A stretch of DNA of 52,068 bases from Candidatus Obscuribacter sp. (GCA_021772095.1 JADYXR010000213.1:1-52068); one strand, 5' to 3'. Counted from the first letter of the stretch, positions 43,424-52,068 are shown. Notes: generated from the sequence alone by a model not told the origin. Translations and numbers: made by a program.

Positions 43424-44686
43424 TTAGATCAAAGTGCATAGAGCCGTTGCAATAAGCGGCTCGCAGCCTTCCACCGCGGCAAACAACCAGGACAACTTGG
43501 CCGACAGGAACATCGCAGCCACGGAAAGCTTGTTGGACAGCTTATCGAGGATGCGCTTCCTGCGAGCTCTGAGATGAAACGCTCTGGTGGCATCTGCCCC
43601 TTCCGCCCGGGCATCGAGTAACAGCGCCAGGCTCTCCAGATCCGCTTCAATCCCCGGGTAATTCGGCCCCGAAGTGCGGTCCACCAGATGACAGATGCGG
43701 ATACGCTTGTTGAGCGCGGCGACAAGATCGGACTTCTCGCGTTTGCGATAAAGGGAAGCAAGTGACTCAAGCTCCACGACCAGACTGCGCGCTTCAGGAC
43801 CAACAGCTTTCTCCACGATCCGCATGAAGTCGAGCTGGCTTGCGGTATTACTGAAAAGTTCTGCTTTCGTTGCATCACCAACCAATTCGTAGGTCGACGA
43901 CAATTCCCGATAAACACGCAGACACTCTTCGGAGGGCAAGCCCGCAGCTTCGTGAATGTCGACAACCTTATTGAGACAAGCAGCCGCCTCGGCATACTTC
44001 GTCTGACTCTTCAGCGCCTCGGCAAGCGTCAGTAGATTGATCACCCGCTCGGTCGTCAGATTGACTTCCTGATCTGACGCCTTCTTTAATTTCGCCGTAT
44101 CACCACCGGTGATGTCAGCGCTCTGGAGTTTGTTGAGCGTCTTAAGCTCGTAAGCCTCGGCGATTTCCTTCAGCAGCACCTCAGCATCAGAGAAAGAACC
44201 AATCGCGATAAAACAGATTGCCAGCTTCCTTTGCGCTGCGATTAGCCTGTCGTCGGTACTTTCGCACGACAGTCGAAAGATTTTCAGCCCGCGCTGGTAG
44301 AACATTCGAGCTTCGCCTGGATGACGATACTCCCAGTGCAAATCACCAAGCGTGATCCACTGCCGCGCAGTGATCGGATCGTGCTTGCCGAACATCATGC
44401 GGTCGAAATCGATCAAGCGCCAGATAATCATTTCACGCCTGGTGAATTGATCTCGAACGCTGTTCGGATCGAACACCACAGGCGCTCCGGGCACGCTGTT
44501 CTTAAGGGCAGATAAACCAGTCACCGACGCTCCTGCAAACGACATCGACATCATGCGAATGCGATAGGGAGCCATCTCAGCATAGTCATCCAGAGCTTCT
44601 TGCAGCTTGAGACCCAGCTTCTTCGGAATTTGAAATACAAAAACAATCGCTTTGAAAAACTGCGACAACAGTTTGAATAGTTTCAC
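43424..44686 (-). CDS. Orphan TPR-like helical protein, 420 residues
   Basis: Almost wholly helical, with pairs of ~35-residue antiparallel helices resembling tetratricopeptide repeats: RQWITLGDLHWEYRHPGEAR, RLIAAQRKLAICFIAIGSF with DAEVLLKEIAEAY, and TKYAEAAACLNKVVDIHEA. Each has TPR-like Leu/Ala/Gly spacing. A hydrophobic N-terminal helix (about 1-25) and a hydrophobic C-terminal segment (about 375-420) could contact a membrane. I choose the GTG at 44686, which has GAGG 9 nt upstream; a frame-consistent TTG at 44743 has none. TPRs mediate protein-protein contact. It lies in a three-gene minus-strand group with an orphan on each side. Confidence 0.65.
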   Translation of the reverse strand: MKLFKLLSQFFKAIVFVFQIPKKLGLKLQEALDDYAEMAPYRIRMMSMSFAGASVTGLSALKNSVPGAPVVFDPNSVRDQFTRREMIIWRLIDFDRMMFGKHDPITARQWITLGDLHWEYRHPGEARMFYQRGLKIFRLSCESTDDRLIAAQRKLAICFIAIGSFSDAEVLLKEIAEAYELKTLNKLQSADITGGDTAKLKKASDQEVNLTTERVINLLTLAEALKSQTKYAEAAACLNKVVDIHEAAGLPSEECLRVYRELSSTYELVGDATKAELFSNTASQLDFMRIVEKAVGPEARSLVVELESLASLYRKREKSDLVAALNKRIRICHLVDRTSGPNYPGIEADLESLALLLDARAEGADATRAFHLRARRKRILDKLSNKLSVAAMFLSAKLSWLFAAVEGCEPLIATALCTLI

Positions 44687-44749
44687 AATTAAATACCTCA
44701 AATTGAAATAGAGAATGACTGCGTGAGGAATATCACGCGCCAAAAGGAA

Positions 44750-44780
44750 GGAGCCACCCGACGAGAAATCGGATGGCTCC
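44750..44780 (-). terminator. 12-bp stem-loop after the tail-anchored protein gene
   Basis: GGAGCCACCCGA (44750-44761) pairs with TCGGATGGCTCC (44769-44780), 11 of 12, around 7 nt. On the minus strand TTCCTTTTGG follows. It sits 21 nt past the stop at 44802 and before the TPR-like gene. Confidence 0.7.
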
Positions 44781-44801
44781 CAGTGGTTCAGACAGTCAAC
44801 G

Positions 44802-45776
44802 TCAGTCGAACAGCGGCTTCACAACATCGAGAAGCGTCGCGCCGTCCACCTCGAGGAAAGCAGCGAGCGCGACGGCGACCACCGAAACGGTCGACCACAG
44901 CAGGACGCGCGCCTTGGTGCTCATGCGATTCGCCGCACGCCATTCGCGTTCACGACGAATGACGGACTCGCGGAAAATCTCCTGCTCAGTCTTGCCGGCG
45001 TTGGCCGCTTCCAGCGCTCGACGCGGGGCGGACTCTTCGTCCTCCTTCGCCTGACGCTCCGCCTGTCGCGCGCGCATATCGGCGATATACGCGTCGGCTC
45101 GACGGTTGACATCAGCCATGATCGCGCGATTGCTCTCATCGAAATCAGCCATCAGCTGCTGATTGAAGACAGCCATGCTGGCCCTGAGCTTCTGCCGCTC
45201 CTGCTCGGCAACATCACGGATCATAGCGACAGCCTTCTGATAGTGCGGGCTGTTGTCGATCGCCTGCTCGGTAAACTTGCGCAATGCGAACTGCGCCAGC
45301 ATCTCCGGGGTGAGCTCGAAGAGCTTCAGCTTGTCGAGCCCGTCGATCAGAATGTCCGAAGTCATACGAATCAGGACGGCCAGCTCGACGCCTTCAACAG
45401 TGCCCAGACGAGACTCCAGAGACGCACCCAGGAAGTCGCTGAATGCGGCTCGGTAGTCGTCTTCAACGAGGCGCACACGGTCGATCTGCAGCGTGTGGAA
45501 AACATTCTTGGACGGACGCGGCGCCTTGAGCTTCTTAATGAGCCAGCGACGATAACGCGCGTCATCGAGTCGGCTTTCGTCCACTTCGATTTCGACAGGC
45601 TTGAAAGGCGACGGACTGACGACGGTCAGAAGCCCATGCTTGCGAAACAGGTCGACGACTCGCTTGAAGCCGAGTTCGTCGTGCCGATACCTGGTGAAGA
45701 TGTTGTCGAATCGGTGCGACAGGATCATGCGGAACTTGTCCGAGATCGAAGAGGGGAGGGTGGCGATGCCATTCAT
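44802..45776 (-). CDS. Orphan helical protein with C-terminal membrane anchor
   Basis: 324 residues. Residues 1-150 are mixed (RFDNIFTRYRHDELGFKRVVDLFRKHG region split by charged turns). A long charged coiled-coil runs about 165-270 (QERQKLRASMAVFNQQLM; RRADAYIADMRARQAERQ). One hydrophobic segment near the end (about 298-320, VLLWSTVSVVAVALAAFLEV) makes it a tail-anchored protein with its bulk in the cytosol. The ATG at 45776 has a GAGAG stretch at normal spacing; an in-frame GTG at 45785 is the alternative. It is the first gene of the minus-strand group. Its leader contains a 9-bp hairpin (45815-45840), and a repeat array lies upstream. Confidence 0.65.
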   Translation of the reverse strand: MNGIATLPSSISDKFRMILSHRFDNIFTRYRHDELGFKRVVDLFRKHGLLTVVSPSPFKPVEIEVDESRLDDARYRRWLIKKLKAPRPSKNVFHTLQIDRVRLVEDDYRAAFSDFLGASLESRLGTVEGVELAVLIRMTSDILIDGLDKLKLFELTPEMLAQFALRKFTEQAIDNSPHYQKAVAMIRDVAEQERQKLRASMAVFNQQLMADFDESNRAIMADVNRRADAYIADMRARQAERQAKEDEESAPRRALEAANAGKTEQEIFRESVIRREREWRAANRMSTKARVLLWSTVSVVAVALAAFLEVDGATLLDVVKPLFD

Positions 45777-45814
45777 GTGAGTCACTCTCTCGTTCGAGGT
45801 GCGGGATTAGATGA

Positions 45815-45840
45815 ACTGGTTCAGGTTTGTTTGAACCAGT
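45815..45840 (-). promoter_or_regulatory. 9-bp hairpin in the leader of the tail-anchored gene
   Basis: ACTGGTTCA (45815-45823) and TGAACCAGT (45832-45840) are perfect inverted arms around 8 nt, 39 nt upstream of the start codon. An operator or leader hairpin. Confidence 0.5.
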
Positions 45841-45871
45841 CAGGTGAATCGAGTTAGTTCCGTTCCAAAGT

Positions 45872-46260
45872 TACTCTGGTTTTGAGGCTCCATTGGTTTG
45901 AATTATGTTTTGTCGAAATGACAAAAATCCGTTGGATCATCTACTCATCGAGTTTCGCATGAGGAGAAACTGTTCCAACTTATTCAGTCGAACGACGCTT
46001 CTGCGAATACCGAAATGACAAAAATAGGACGGGTCCTTTAGTCATCGAGGTTTCGCATAAACAGAAACGAGACACTGGAGCTTGTGCACTCCATATACAG
46101 TCCGCTGCGTTTGCCCAAATGACAAAAATAGAACGGCCCCTTCAGTCATCGAGGTTTCGCATTGGCCAAAACGAATCGTTGAAGCTTGTGAACTCCATTG
46201 ATCGGTCTGTGCGTTTACCCAAATGACAAAAATTGGTCGGACCCTTCAGTCATCCGGGTG
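45872..46260. repeat. Tandem array of ~100-bp structured repeats
   Basis: Four copies of AAATGACAAAAAT begin at 45916, 46013, 46117 and 46221 (periods 97, 104, 104). Each is followed by a small hairpin, then (T)CATCGAGGTTTCGCAT and a partly conserved tail (CTCCAT...GTTTGCCC). Units 1-3 are near complete; unit 4 is cut short, and a tail-only half unit precedes unit 1. Central hairpins differ in sequence but keep pairing: ATCC-GTT-GGAT, GGAC-GG-GTCC, and GGTC-G-GACC; an outer ATGAC/GTCAT pair encloses them. A second dyad GTTTC...GAAAC follows in units 1-2 (GTTT...AAAC in unit 3). On the minus strand each central stem is followed by ATTTTTG. Confidence 0.8.
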
Positions 46261-46275
46261 ACTAATCCATTTTGT

Positions 46276-46773
46276 TCACTCCGATTTATGATGACTTTTG
46301 ATGCTCGCTATCGCCACGGTAGAGATGACGAAAACAAGATGGATAGTCACCAATCCGGCGAGTTCAACCAAGGTTTTATCCTTGACGTCGATGAAGGCTT
46401 CCAATAAATGGATGCTGGAGATGCCAATCAAAGCCATCCCGAGCTTCACCTTCAGTGCACCGGGCTCGAAGTGCTGGAGCCAGGGCAAATGGTTACGCGT
46501 GTTGAACTCATCGATTCTCTGGACGAACAAACTGTATCCGCCCACCATCGTCACAACCAGCAGGTTGGCGACCATGACGATATCAATAAGATGCAAAACA
46601 CCCAATATCAGCTCGGTGCCGCTGAGTGTTCTGGCAGTCTCAATCAGATCAACGAGCTTGACGTAGAACTTGTATGAGAGCAGTAGGCCAGTGATCAGGA
46701 GACCTGCGTACAGCGGCGCAATGACCCAGCGCCCCCAGAATATGATCTGGCTGAACCAGGCAGGAAACTTCAT
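46276..46773 (-). CDS. yqhA: YqhA/UPF0114-family inner-membrane protein
   Basis: 165 residues, the usual length for the family, with four membrane spans. It matches UPF0114/TIGR00645 throughout: an APLYAGLLITGLLLSYKF first span, LIDIVMVANLLVVTMVGGY, VQRIDEFNTRNHLPWL, and KVKLGMALIGISSIHLLEAFID. The biochemical role of the family is unknown. I start at the ATG at 46773, which has GGGAGA at 7-nt spacing; another ATG two codons upstream (46779) overlaps that site. The gene is followed by the structured repeat array, whose hairpin/T-run units could act as serial terminators for it. Confidence 0.88.
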   Translation of the reverse strand: MKFPAWFSQIIFWGRWVIAPLYAGLLITGLLLSYKFYVKLVDLIETARTLSGTELILGVLHLIDIVMVANLLVVTMVGGYSLFVQRIDEFNTRNHLPWLQHFEPGALKVKLGMALIGISSIHLLEAFIDVKDKTLVELAGLVTIHLVFVISTVAIASIKSHHKSE

Positions 46774-48078
46774 GGACATTCTCCCGACAGTTGATGCGGC
46801 TCTTCGGAGGGAAGGACGTAGAACAGCAGTGATTTTGTTGACCAATTTAGGTGGTGCTCCGCTTTCGAATTTCGGGGCCACGATTGGCGCGACAGCGCTA
46901 GGGAAGATCGGCGTTGTTCGCGACTGCTGTGGGCAGGTATTGAAGGTAATCATCATCCGAACATCTAAACTAGCGAGGCTCACATCACGCACTTTGGACT
47001 CAGAAACAGGCACAAAGACCAGGGTTTAGACTGTCGGCATCATTCACATCGCGGTGGTGGCGATAAAAAAGTTTCGGAATGATTTGCCTGGGGTGCCTGG
47101 TAAATTTCTGAGGGACTCGCTTGTGCGTGAAAGTTGAACGGATGATGTATCCGGTATAGACCTAAGTAACCCAGTAGTCAAATCGATGCATGATCGAGAA
47201 TACTCGCCCAGTAACAAATTGTATGCGCCTCCCCAACGCCACATGCAGTCGAAGATTCAACCCTCTTGACTAGATCGGAATGGTGGCGCATATGATGCCT
47301 TAATGAATATTGTAAACATCCAATCGCACGACATTCGATCCTGAAATAGCTCTCGCAGCCAGCGCAAGCCCAGTTTTCAAAAATCCGGGAGAGGCACTAT
47401 ATACGGTTCTCGCTAGCTGCATACAGTTACCGCTCATTATTTCTTGAATCCTTCGAGATTCTCATGACAAGCAAATCTGCAAGCCCATTGCAGCGTTGCC
47501 GTTTTAAAGCAAAAAAAACGATGCCACCGTATATAATACCGGCGCATCGAAATTAACCAGTTTAAAACTGGATCAATAGACGTGTTTTGCTAACAGCTGT
47601 AAAATTTCGCGTCGCATCAGTCGAACTGCGACACTATATACAGTGGCGTATCACTTTATTTAGGGGTGCCAAATTTTATGGCACTTCGTTTATTCGAGAA
47701 GCTTCTGCCAAGGCGGATAGATGCATTACTCACCAGAACGCTGGCCAGTATGTGCGGTATCAAGATCGCAAAGCGGTAAGTTTCTTTCTTCAGCGCGAGA
47801 GACGTACATAGCGTGTCTCGCCTGTGGCTTGGAGCATGGTCAGAGCCTATAATGTTAATTACTAAAGGTTTGCTGCCGGTGCTTCCACAACCGATGAAAT
47901 TATAGATCTCTTTGAAATTTACGCAAGAGCTAGATCAAATGTTTTAATTTTCAGTAACGCGGACTCTTCTCGTTCCATGACCTGTCGCCGTACGTTCCTG
48001 GCTATGGGTGAAAAGCTGGATGTTCCTGCTTACGCCCTTATTCCATGACTTTTCTTACACGAGTGCAACAACCGCTGG
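46774..48078. other. 1.3-kb gap without a convincing gene
   Basis: Short frames exist (for example 47587-47811, plus) but lack ribosome sites and recognisable products. The most regular feature is three copies of a TATATAC-GT core: 47398-47407 and 47635-47644 in direct orientation within a 13-nt CACTATATACnGT match, and 47526-47535 inverted. These could be binding sites or promoter-like A/T elements. Confidence 0.5.
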
Positions 48079-48660
48079 CTATCCATCAATCGCGCCTTTG
48101 GAAGACTGCTCAATCAAGGCTAATTCTTGTGTACGATTTGTTTTTTGTAGCACCTTCCGTTTAATAGACCAGCAAGTGCTTGTAGATTCATTTTCTTCGA
48201 CAGCTAAAATCTTGTCGCAGAGCTTCTCGACAGAGGTCGTCATCCCTCGATTCATGCTATTCGATAGATTGTGTTCTGTGTATTGATCCATCCAATTTAA
48301 ATCCGCAAGAACTGACCGATTTTTTTCAACTTTCCGTGATAACAGTAGGCTCAGTCGAGAAAAATAATCAGTTTTAAGCTGGTCGTTCAAATTCAAAACA
48401 GCAAAAAGTCTCAAATGCACCAGATACCAAAGCCTCGGCAATTCAATCATTCCGGCACCGTCGAGACCTAGAATAAACATACCGATGGCCTGGTAACCCA
48501 ACCAGATACTGCATGAGATGGCGACGATATGCTTTATCCAATCAGGAAGCGCGTGTAAAGATCTCGGTCCTGACCCATACACGACGTACAAAAGAAAGAA
48601 CGGCAGGAAAACTGCTATCACTATGCCTAAAGCCAGTGCTACTATACTCGAATGCTTCAT
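48079..48660 (-). CDS. Orphan membrane protein, 193 residues
   Basis: Not recognised. Two hydrophobic segments (about 5-28 and 44-68) are followed by a third weak one (about 80-95), then a charged cytosolic-looking helical domain (about 100-193) with several Cys/Ser/Thr residues near the end. GGAG lies 11 nt before the ATG at 48660. Base composition is A/T-richer than in the island, as in the surrounding region. It is divergent from the kinase gene at 48989. No functional inference is justified beyond membrane location. Confidence 0.6.
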   Translation of the reverse strand: MKHSSIVALALGIVIAVFLPFFLLYVVYGSGPRSLHALPDWIKHIVAISCSIWLGYQAIGMFILGLDGAGMIELPRLWYLVHLRLFAVLNLNDQLKTDYFSRLSLLLSRKVEKNRSVLADLNWMDQYTEHNLSNSMNRGMTTSVEKLCDKILAVEENESTSTCWSIKRKVLQKTNRTQELALIEQSSKGAIDG

Positions 48661-48902
48661 GAATTCGTGCTCCGGAGGCTCTTTGTGGATTTCTGACCAC
48701 CTGGTCGAAGAGGCGCGAGTTTGATGCCTCGTCTCGTAACATATACCCAAGCCGCTGCAACTCAGAAACCCGGGCACCCACCTACTTCAGGAGACTGACT
48801 AGGTCGAAAGAAACCCAGGCCCCCTGCGCTCGACCTGACTGCCGCTATCAAACAACTCGGTAGCGTGCACAACTCCGGCAACGTTGTTCTAGTCCCTCAG
48901 TT

Positions 48903-48929
48903 AGTGCGGAACAACAAGTGCTCCGCACT
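48903..48929 (+). promoter_or_regulatory. 8-bp dyad upstream of the kinase gene
   Basis: AGTGCGGA (48903-48910) and TCCGCACT (48922-48929) are perfect inverted arms around 11 nt. A TATATT (48948-48953) lies just downstream as a possible -10. An operator is plausible. Confidence 0.4.
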
Positions 48930-48988
48930 TTGTACTATGCTTTCGGGTATATTGCCATCGCGAGCGACAAAACGAAAGCGTGGGCGCG

Positions 48989-51328
48989 ATGGAAGATTTG
49001 AAACAGAAGAACGACATCGAGCTTAAACTTACCACGGACGAAACCGGGCAAGCTGCGGAAGAACTCGCCGCAACAGGAAAGACTTCAGCGGAAAATGAAA
49101 CCGAAACGCTTCCGGTTCATTCGACAACTGATCACTTTCCATCGTTCGGCAAACAATACCAAGTGCTCTCCTTGATTGGACACGGCGGCATGGGCTCCGT
49201 GTACAAAGTTAAAGCCCTTCAGACCGAATCCATCTTCGCTATCAAGCTCCTCAAGCACGATCTCGCCAAAGACAACACAGCCCTCAAACGTTTCGGTCAA
49301 GAAGTCAAATCACTATCCGAACTCGACCATCCAGGATTAGTGACTATGTACGGTCACGGACAGAGCGACTGCAAGTCACCATATCTGGTGCTGGAATTTT
49401 TGGAAGGAAAAAACCTTTCAGATTATCTGTCCGAAACAAAGACAATCGAACCAAAGCGGGCAACCGCAATGATGATTCAACTATGCGAAGCGCTATCGCA
49501 CGCTCACAAAAAAGGCATCGTTCACCGTGATATCAAACCCAGCAATATCATAGTAAACCCGCTCAGCGAGTCGATCGACTCAGTTCGCCTTCTAGACTTC
49601 GGCATCGCCAGAATTATCGAGTCCACCGCAGGTAATACCAGCAACCTCACCCAAACAGGCGACGTTTTCGGCACCCCGACTTACATGAGTCCGGAACAGT
49701 GCGAAGGCAAGCCCATCGATCATCGATCAGATGTTTATTCTTTAGGATGCGTGATGTTCGAGATTCTTACCGGCAAGCCGCCATTCGAGGGCACAAGCCC
49801 CATTCAAGTCGCGGTCAAGCACATCAATGACCCCGCGCCATCTTTTCCGAAAAGCAAAGAAAAAACACGCGAACCGCTAAAGAGCCTCGAGGCTGTCGTG
49901 ATGCGATGTTTAAACAAAAATCCATTGCACAGATATCAATCGATAGACGAGCTGTTGAAAGATCTCAAGCTCATAAATGCCGGGAAGAAGATCCGGGTAG
50001 ACAAAGGAATCACCAACGTTGACCGCCCCAAGTGGTTAAGCACTGCGTCCGCCGTTTGCGTTTTCTACTGCCTTGCGTCAGTCGCCTTTGTGACTACAAG
50101 CGATCACCCTCCATTCAGCCAGAGTACAGCGGGCGTTTTTTGCATGATCAACTCGTTGAGTTTGATCTTTCTCCCACTAGCTGTACTCGCGGACTATAGA
50201 CTGTTAAAACTCCATCGCACGATGTACGCCTTCGAAAGCCTGGCCGTTACCGCGGCTTGGACGAGCGCAATATTTTCAGCGTTTGCACTCTTTGCCACCG
50301 TCAGTGCCACGGCGTCTCCTCCATTTTGGTTGACAACACCACTGGCAGCCTGGTTCATGATCAGCGTCACTGCCGCTTTCGCCGCAGAATTTGCAAACAC
50401 ATTTTTCAATCTAGAAAAGAAATATCGCACAAAAAAAGACAAGCCATATTCTCAAAGAGTGGCTATTAATCGGGTTATCGCAACCACTGCTATCACAGTC
50501 GGACTATTGATCATCATTACAATCAGCTTACCAATAGGAATGGCGTCAGTGCTTTATGGCTGGTCCAACGTCCTCGCGGGACCGGCTCCACAACTGAGCA
50601 GACTTCTGATTTCCGGTGCTTCAATAATGGACAAAAATCTCAGCGATGACCATCTGATCAAAACTGCGAAACTCGACATGAAGCTTGGCAAAAAACCGCA
50701 AGTAATACTTCAGGAGTTAAACCTAGTCAAGGATGACTCGGCAGCTCTGAATATCGCACGAGCTGAAATCTATCAGGGTTTGAACCAGCCAGAGGAAGCG
50801 ATCGAATGTTATCGAAAGGCGTTACTCCTCGACCCCGAAAATCGAACTGCACTCCTGGAGCGCGCCAAACAGTTTGTGCGGCTCAAGGACTACGAATCAG
50901 CAATAACCGACTATTCCAAACTGATTGAAATCGATCCAAACAAGACGCATGACCTTTATCGAAAACGCGCCATTCTAGAGCTTGCCCAGGGATACAATCA
51001 GTTTGCCCTGGCTGATATGTCGGCAGCTCAAGCCAGCGATACTTACTCAGTGAATAAAGACCGTGATTTCATGCTGAAAGCCATAGCCTATCAGCTCAAC
51101 GGCGACAAAAAGGAAGCGATCCAGAATTTCAAACTGGCGGAGAAGGCCGGCGACTTGTCAAACAATTTGACGATGAGACCGTTCGCTTTGTTGAAACTCG
51201 GTAAGACTGCCGAATACAAGAAAGCAATCGATGACAGCTACTCGCTGCGCAAACTATCCGAACTGGAATTCAACGAACTACTTAGAAAAGAACTGTTCGA
51301 GGAAGTCGACGTTAACGCCGCGTTTTAA
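48989..51328 (+). CDS. Eukaryote-like Ser/Thr protein kinase with membrane spans and TPRs
   Basis: 779 residues. A charged N-terminal ~50 residues is followed by a PKN-type kinase domain (about 58-325): P-loop GHGGMGSVYKV, catalytic Lys in FAIKLLKH (K86), HRDIKPSNI, DFGIARI, and GTPTYMSPEQCEG-KPIDHRSDVYSLGCVMFEILTGKPPF. All catalytic residues are present. About five membrane spans follow (about 352-540), then two to four TPRs (about 585-720; EEAIECYRKALLLDPENRTA, ESAITDYSKLIEIDPNK). The TPR domain probably lies across the membrane from the kinase only if the span number is odd, which I cannot fix by eye. I use the ATG at 48989; a GTG at 48980 is in frame. Neither has a clear ribosome site. 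Confidence 0.9.
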   Translation: MEDLKQKNDIELKLTTDETGQAAEELAATGKTSAENETETLPVHSTTDHFPSFGKQYQVLSLIGHGGMGSVYKVKALQTESIFAIKLLKHDLAKDNTALKRFGQEVKSLSELDHPGLVTMYGHGQSDCKSPYLVLEFLEGKNLSDYLSETKTIEPKRATAMMIQLCEALSHAHKKGIVHRDIKPSNIIVNPLSESIDSVRLLDFGIARIIESTAGNTSNLTQTGDVFGTPTYMSPEQCEGKPIDHRSDVYSLGCVMFEILTGKPPFEGTSPIQVAVKHINDPAPSFPKSKEKTREPLKSLEAVVMRCLNKNPLHRYQSIDELLKDLKLINAGKKIRVDKGITNVDRPKWLSTASAVCVFYCLASVAFVTTSDHPPFSQSTAGVFCMINSLSLIFLPLAVLADYRLLKLHRTMYAFESLAVTAAWTSAIFSAFALFATVSATASPPFWLTTPLAAWFMISVTAAFAAEFANTFFNLEKKYRTKKDKPYSQRVAINRVIATTAITVGLLIIITISLPIGMASVLYGWSNVLAGPAPQLSRLLISGASIMDKNLSDDHLIKTAKLDMKLGKKPQVILQELNLVKDDSAALNIARAEIYQGLNQPEEAIECYRKALLLDPENRTALLERAKQFVRLKDYESAITDYSKLIEIDPNKTHDLYRKRAILELAQGYNQFALADMSAAQASDTYSVNKDRDFMLKAIAYQLNGDKKEAIQNFKLAEKAGDLSNNLTMRPFALLKLGKTAEYKKAIDDSYSLRKLSELEFNELLRKELFEEVDVNAAF

Positions 51329-51348
51329 TCGTTAGCGATTGCGTCAAC

Positions 51349-51855
51349 TCAGGACTTGTCGCATCTGTAGAACTTCGTGTCAACATGGACTACTGGGAAA
51401 TTCGATGGCAACTCGTTCTGTAGTACTTCAAAAAAACTATTCTTCTCATAAAAGCGATGAGCCGCAAACATCCGAGCTGTGGTGCCAAGCAAAATTGTTT
51501 TTACGCCGCGCTCAGCACACCACTCTTTCGCGCCATTCATCAGGCTTTGCGCGACGCCGAATGTCTTCCCGCGAAAGTCGGAATGAACAAACATCTTCTT
51601 GAGCGCAACTTGCTGATTGCCGATATCAACGACACCGACGGTACCAACGACTTTGCCCGCGCACAACGCAACCCAGAAGTTACCGTCTCCTTTTTGGAAA
51701 ACGTTTTTTATATCGATCAGATCCGGTTGCTCATCACGCGTAATCTTGACGCCGAATTCAATCTGTTGAATCGGCAAGACCAATTCCTCGACGGCTTGCT
51801 GGTAGCAAGGCTCGAATTCGACGACTTCAATTTTCTTTTCCACAATAATTTGCAT
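51349..51855 (-). CDS. GNAT-family N-acetyltransferase
   Basis: 168 residues. The acetyl-CoA-binding core is visible: a VALKKMFVHSDFRGKTFG strand and loop (R/Q-x-x-G-x-G/A-like RGKTFG), the AQSLMNGAKEWCAERG helix, ILLGTTA, and FYEKNSFFEV. The substrate is not predictable. The start at 51855 (ATG) is chosen because the extra residues from an in-frame start at 51918 are not family-like; the ribosome site is weak (GGTGA). It converges tail-to-tail on the kinase gene, 20 nt apart. Confidence 0.8.
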   Translation of the reverse strand: MQIIVEKKIEVVEFEPCYQQAVEELVLPIQQIEFGVKITRDEQPDLIDIKNVFQKGDGNFWVALCAGKVVGTVGVVDIGNQQVALKKMFVHSDFRGKTFGVAQSLMNGAKEWCAERGVKTILLGTTARMFAAHRFYEKNSFFEVLQNELPSNFPVVHVDTKFYRCDKS

Positions 51856-52068
51856 GACACATTCACCGATTACACAGAATATGTCCTCATTGTCCCTATT
51901 GCAATCGATAACGTCCAATACTTAGAATAGAGTTATTGATAGCAAAACGGTATCAATGTTCAAAAATCAGAAGGCCTTGTCCCGAGTTTAGTTGAAAAGT
52001 TTGGTGATCCCCTCCAGGACTAGCCTGGTATGGTTTCGGTTGCAACACCAGAACCCAATTCAAGAGGA
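51856..52068. other. End of window, no gene seen
   Basis: About 210 nt upstream of the acetyltransferase gene. It presumably includes its promoter; no dyad or frame stands out. Confidence 0.4.

Noticed and set aside
45872..46260. CRISPR array or guanidine-II (mini-ykkC) riboswitch
   Set aside because: The conserved parts span most of each ~100-bp unit, and the hairpin loops do not show the ACGR pattern required for that riboswitch.
47587..47811. Small plus-strand gene of 74 codons
   Set aside because: No ribosome site, no recognisable features, and the gap around it is otherwise noncoding in appearance.

Overview
The window looks like a chromosomal segment of a Gram-negative-type bacterium. 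It encodes lipoproteins with lipobox cysteines, OmpA-type peptidoglycan-binding domains and inner-membrane proteins. It also encodes eukaryote-like Ser/Thr kinases fused to TPR or response-regulator modules, and secreted TPR proteins. That mix, with many orphan genes, reminds me of the non-photosynthetic cyanobacterial relatives (Vampirovibrionia/Obscuribacterales) or of planctomycete-like bacteria. This assignment is an inference: no rRNA or other marker gene is present to settle it. I saw no tRNA, rRNA, CRISPR array, integrase or intact insertion sequence.

Layout. (1) 0.7-6.9 kb, minus strand: membrane proteins and orphans, including a large DUF2339 polytopic protein, a DUF502 protein, two paralogous ~90-residue membrane proteins and a 397-residue orphan. 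(2) 7.7-13.3 kb, mostly plus: small orphans, a CPBP/Rce1-type membrane protease and a NUDIX hydrolase, with unusual repeats at the 3' ends of two genes. (3) 13.8-26.4 kb: a NupC-type nucleoside transporter; a broken response-regulator/HTH/Ser-Thr-kinase fusion; YbaK-type Cys-tRNA(Pro) deacylase; a CopA-type copper ATPase; a secreted TPR protein with an HExxH C-terminal domain; an EF-hand-like protein; a tandem S1-like protein; and an apparent fusion of a transposase N-terminal domain (DUF772) with a TIGR04255-like domain. (4) 27.7-42.35 kb: a compact, visibly GC-richer, all-plus-strand island. (5) 42.7-46.8 kb, minus: three helical orphans, one with a C-terminal membrane anchor, and a YqhA (UPF0114) protein, separated by an array of structured ~100-bp repeats. 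(6) 48.1-51.9 kb: an orphan membrane protein, a Ser/Thr kinase-TM-TPR receptor and a GNAT acetyltransferase.

The island is the best candidate for an undescribed system. In order it encodes a periplasmic-binding-protein (PBP2/NMT1-like)-OmpA fusion (one-base frameshift), a von Willebrand A lipoprotein, a second PBP2-OmpA fusion, a membrane-anchored coiled-coil protein, a PspA/Vipp1-like coiled-coil protein and a serpin. These are followed by a complete ABC importer (lipoprotein binding protein, permease, ATPase with a ~65-residue insertion) of the type found beside urea carboxylase. The ATPase stop codon overlaps the start of a two-module AAA+ ATPase. The island ends with a YqcI/YcgG-family protein; characterised members of that family (DcsA, GntA) N-hydroxylate guanidino groups. 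Most longer gaps in the island carry a strong stem-loop. My working model is an envelope-anchored sensing/uptake machine for a urea- or guanidine-like compound, coupled to membrane maintenance (PspA-like), an AAA+/VWA pair and protease control (serpin). The model rests on gene order and family resemblance only.

Two genes (the response-regulator kinase and the first PBP2-OmpA fusion) are each broken by what looks like a single missing base in a short homopolymer. Sequencing or assembly error is therefore as likely as true decay.
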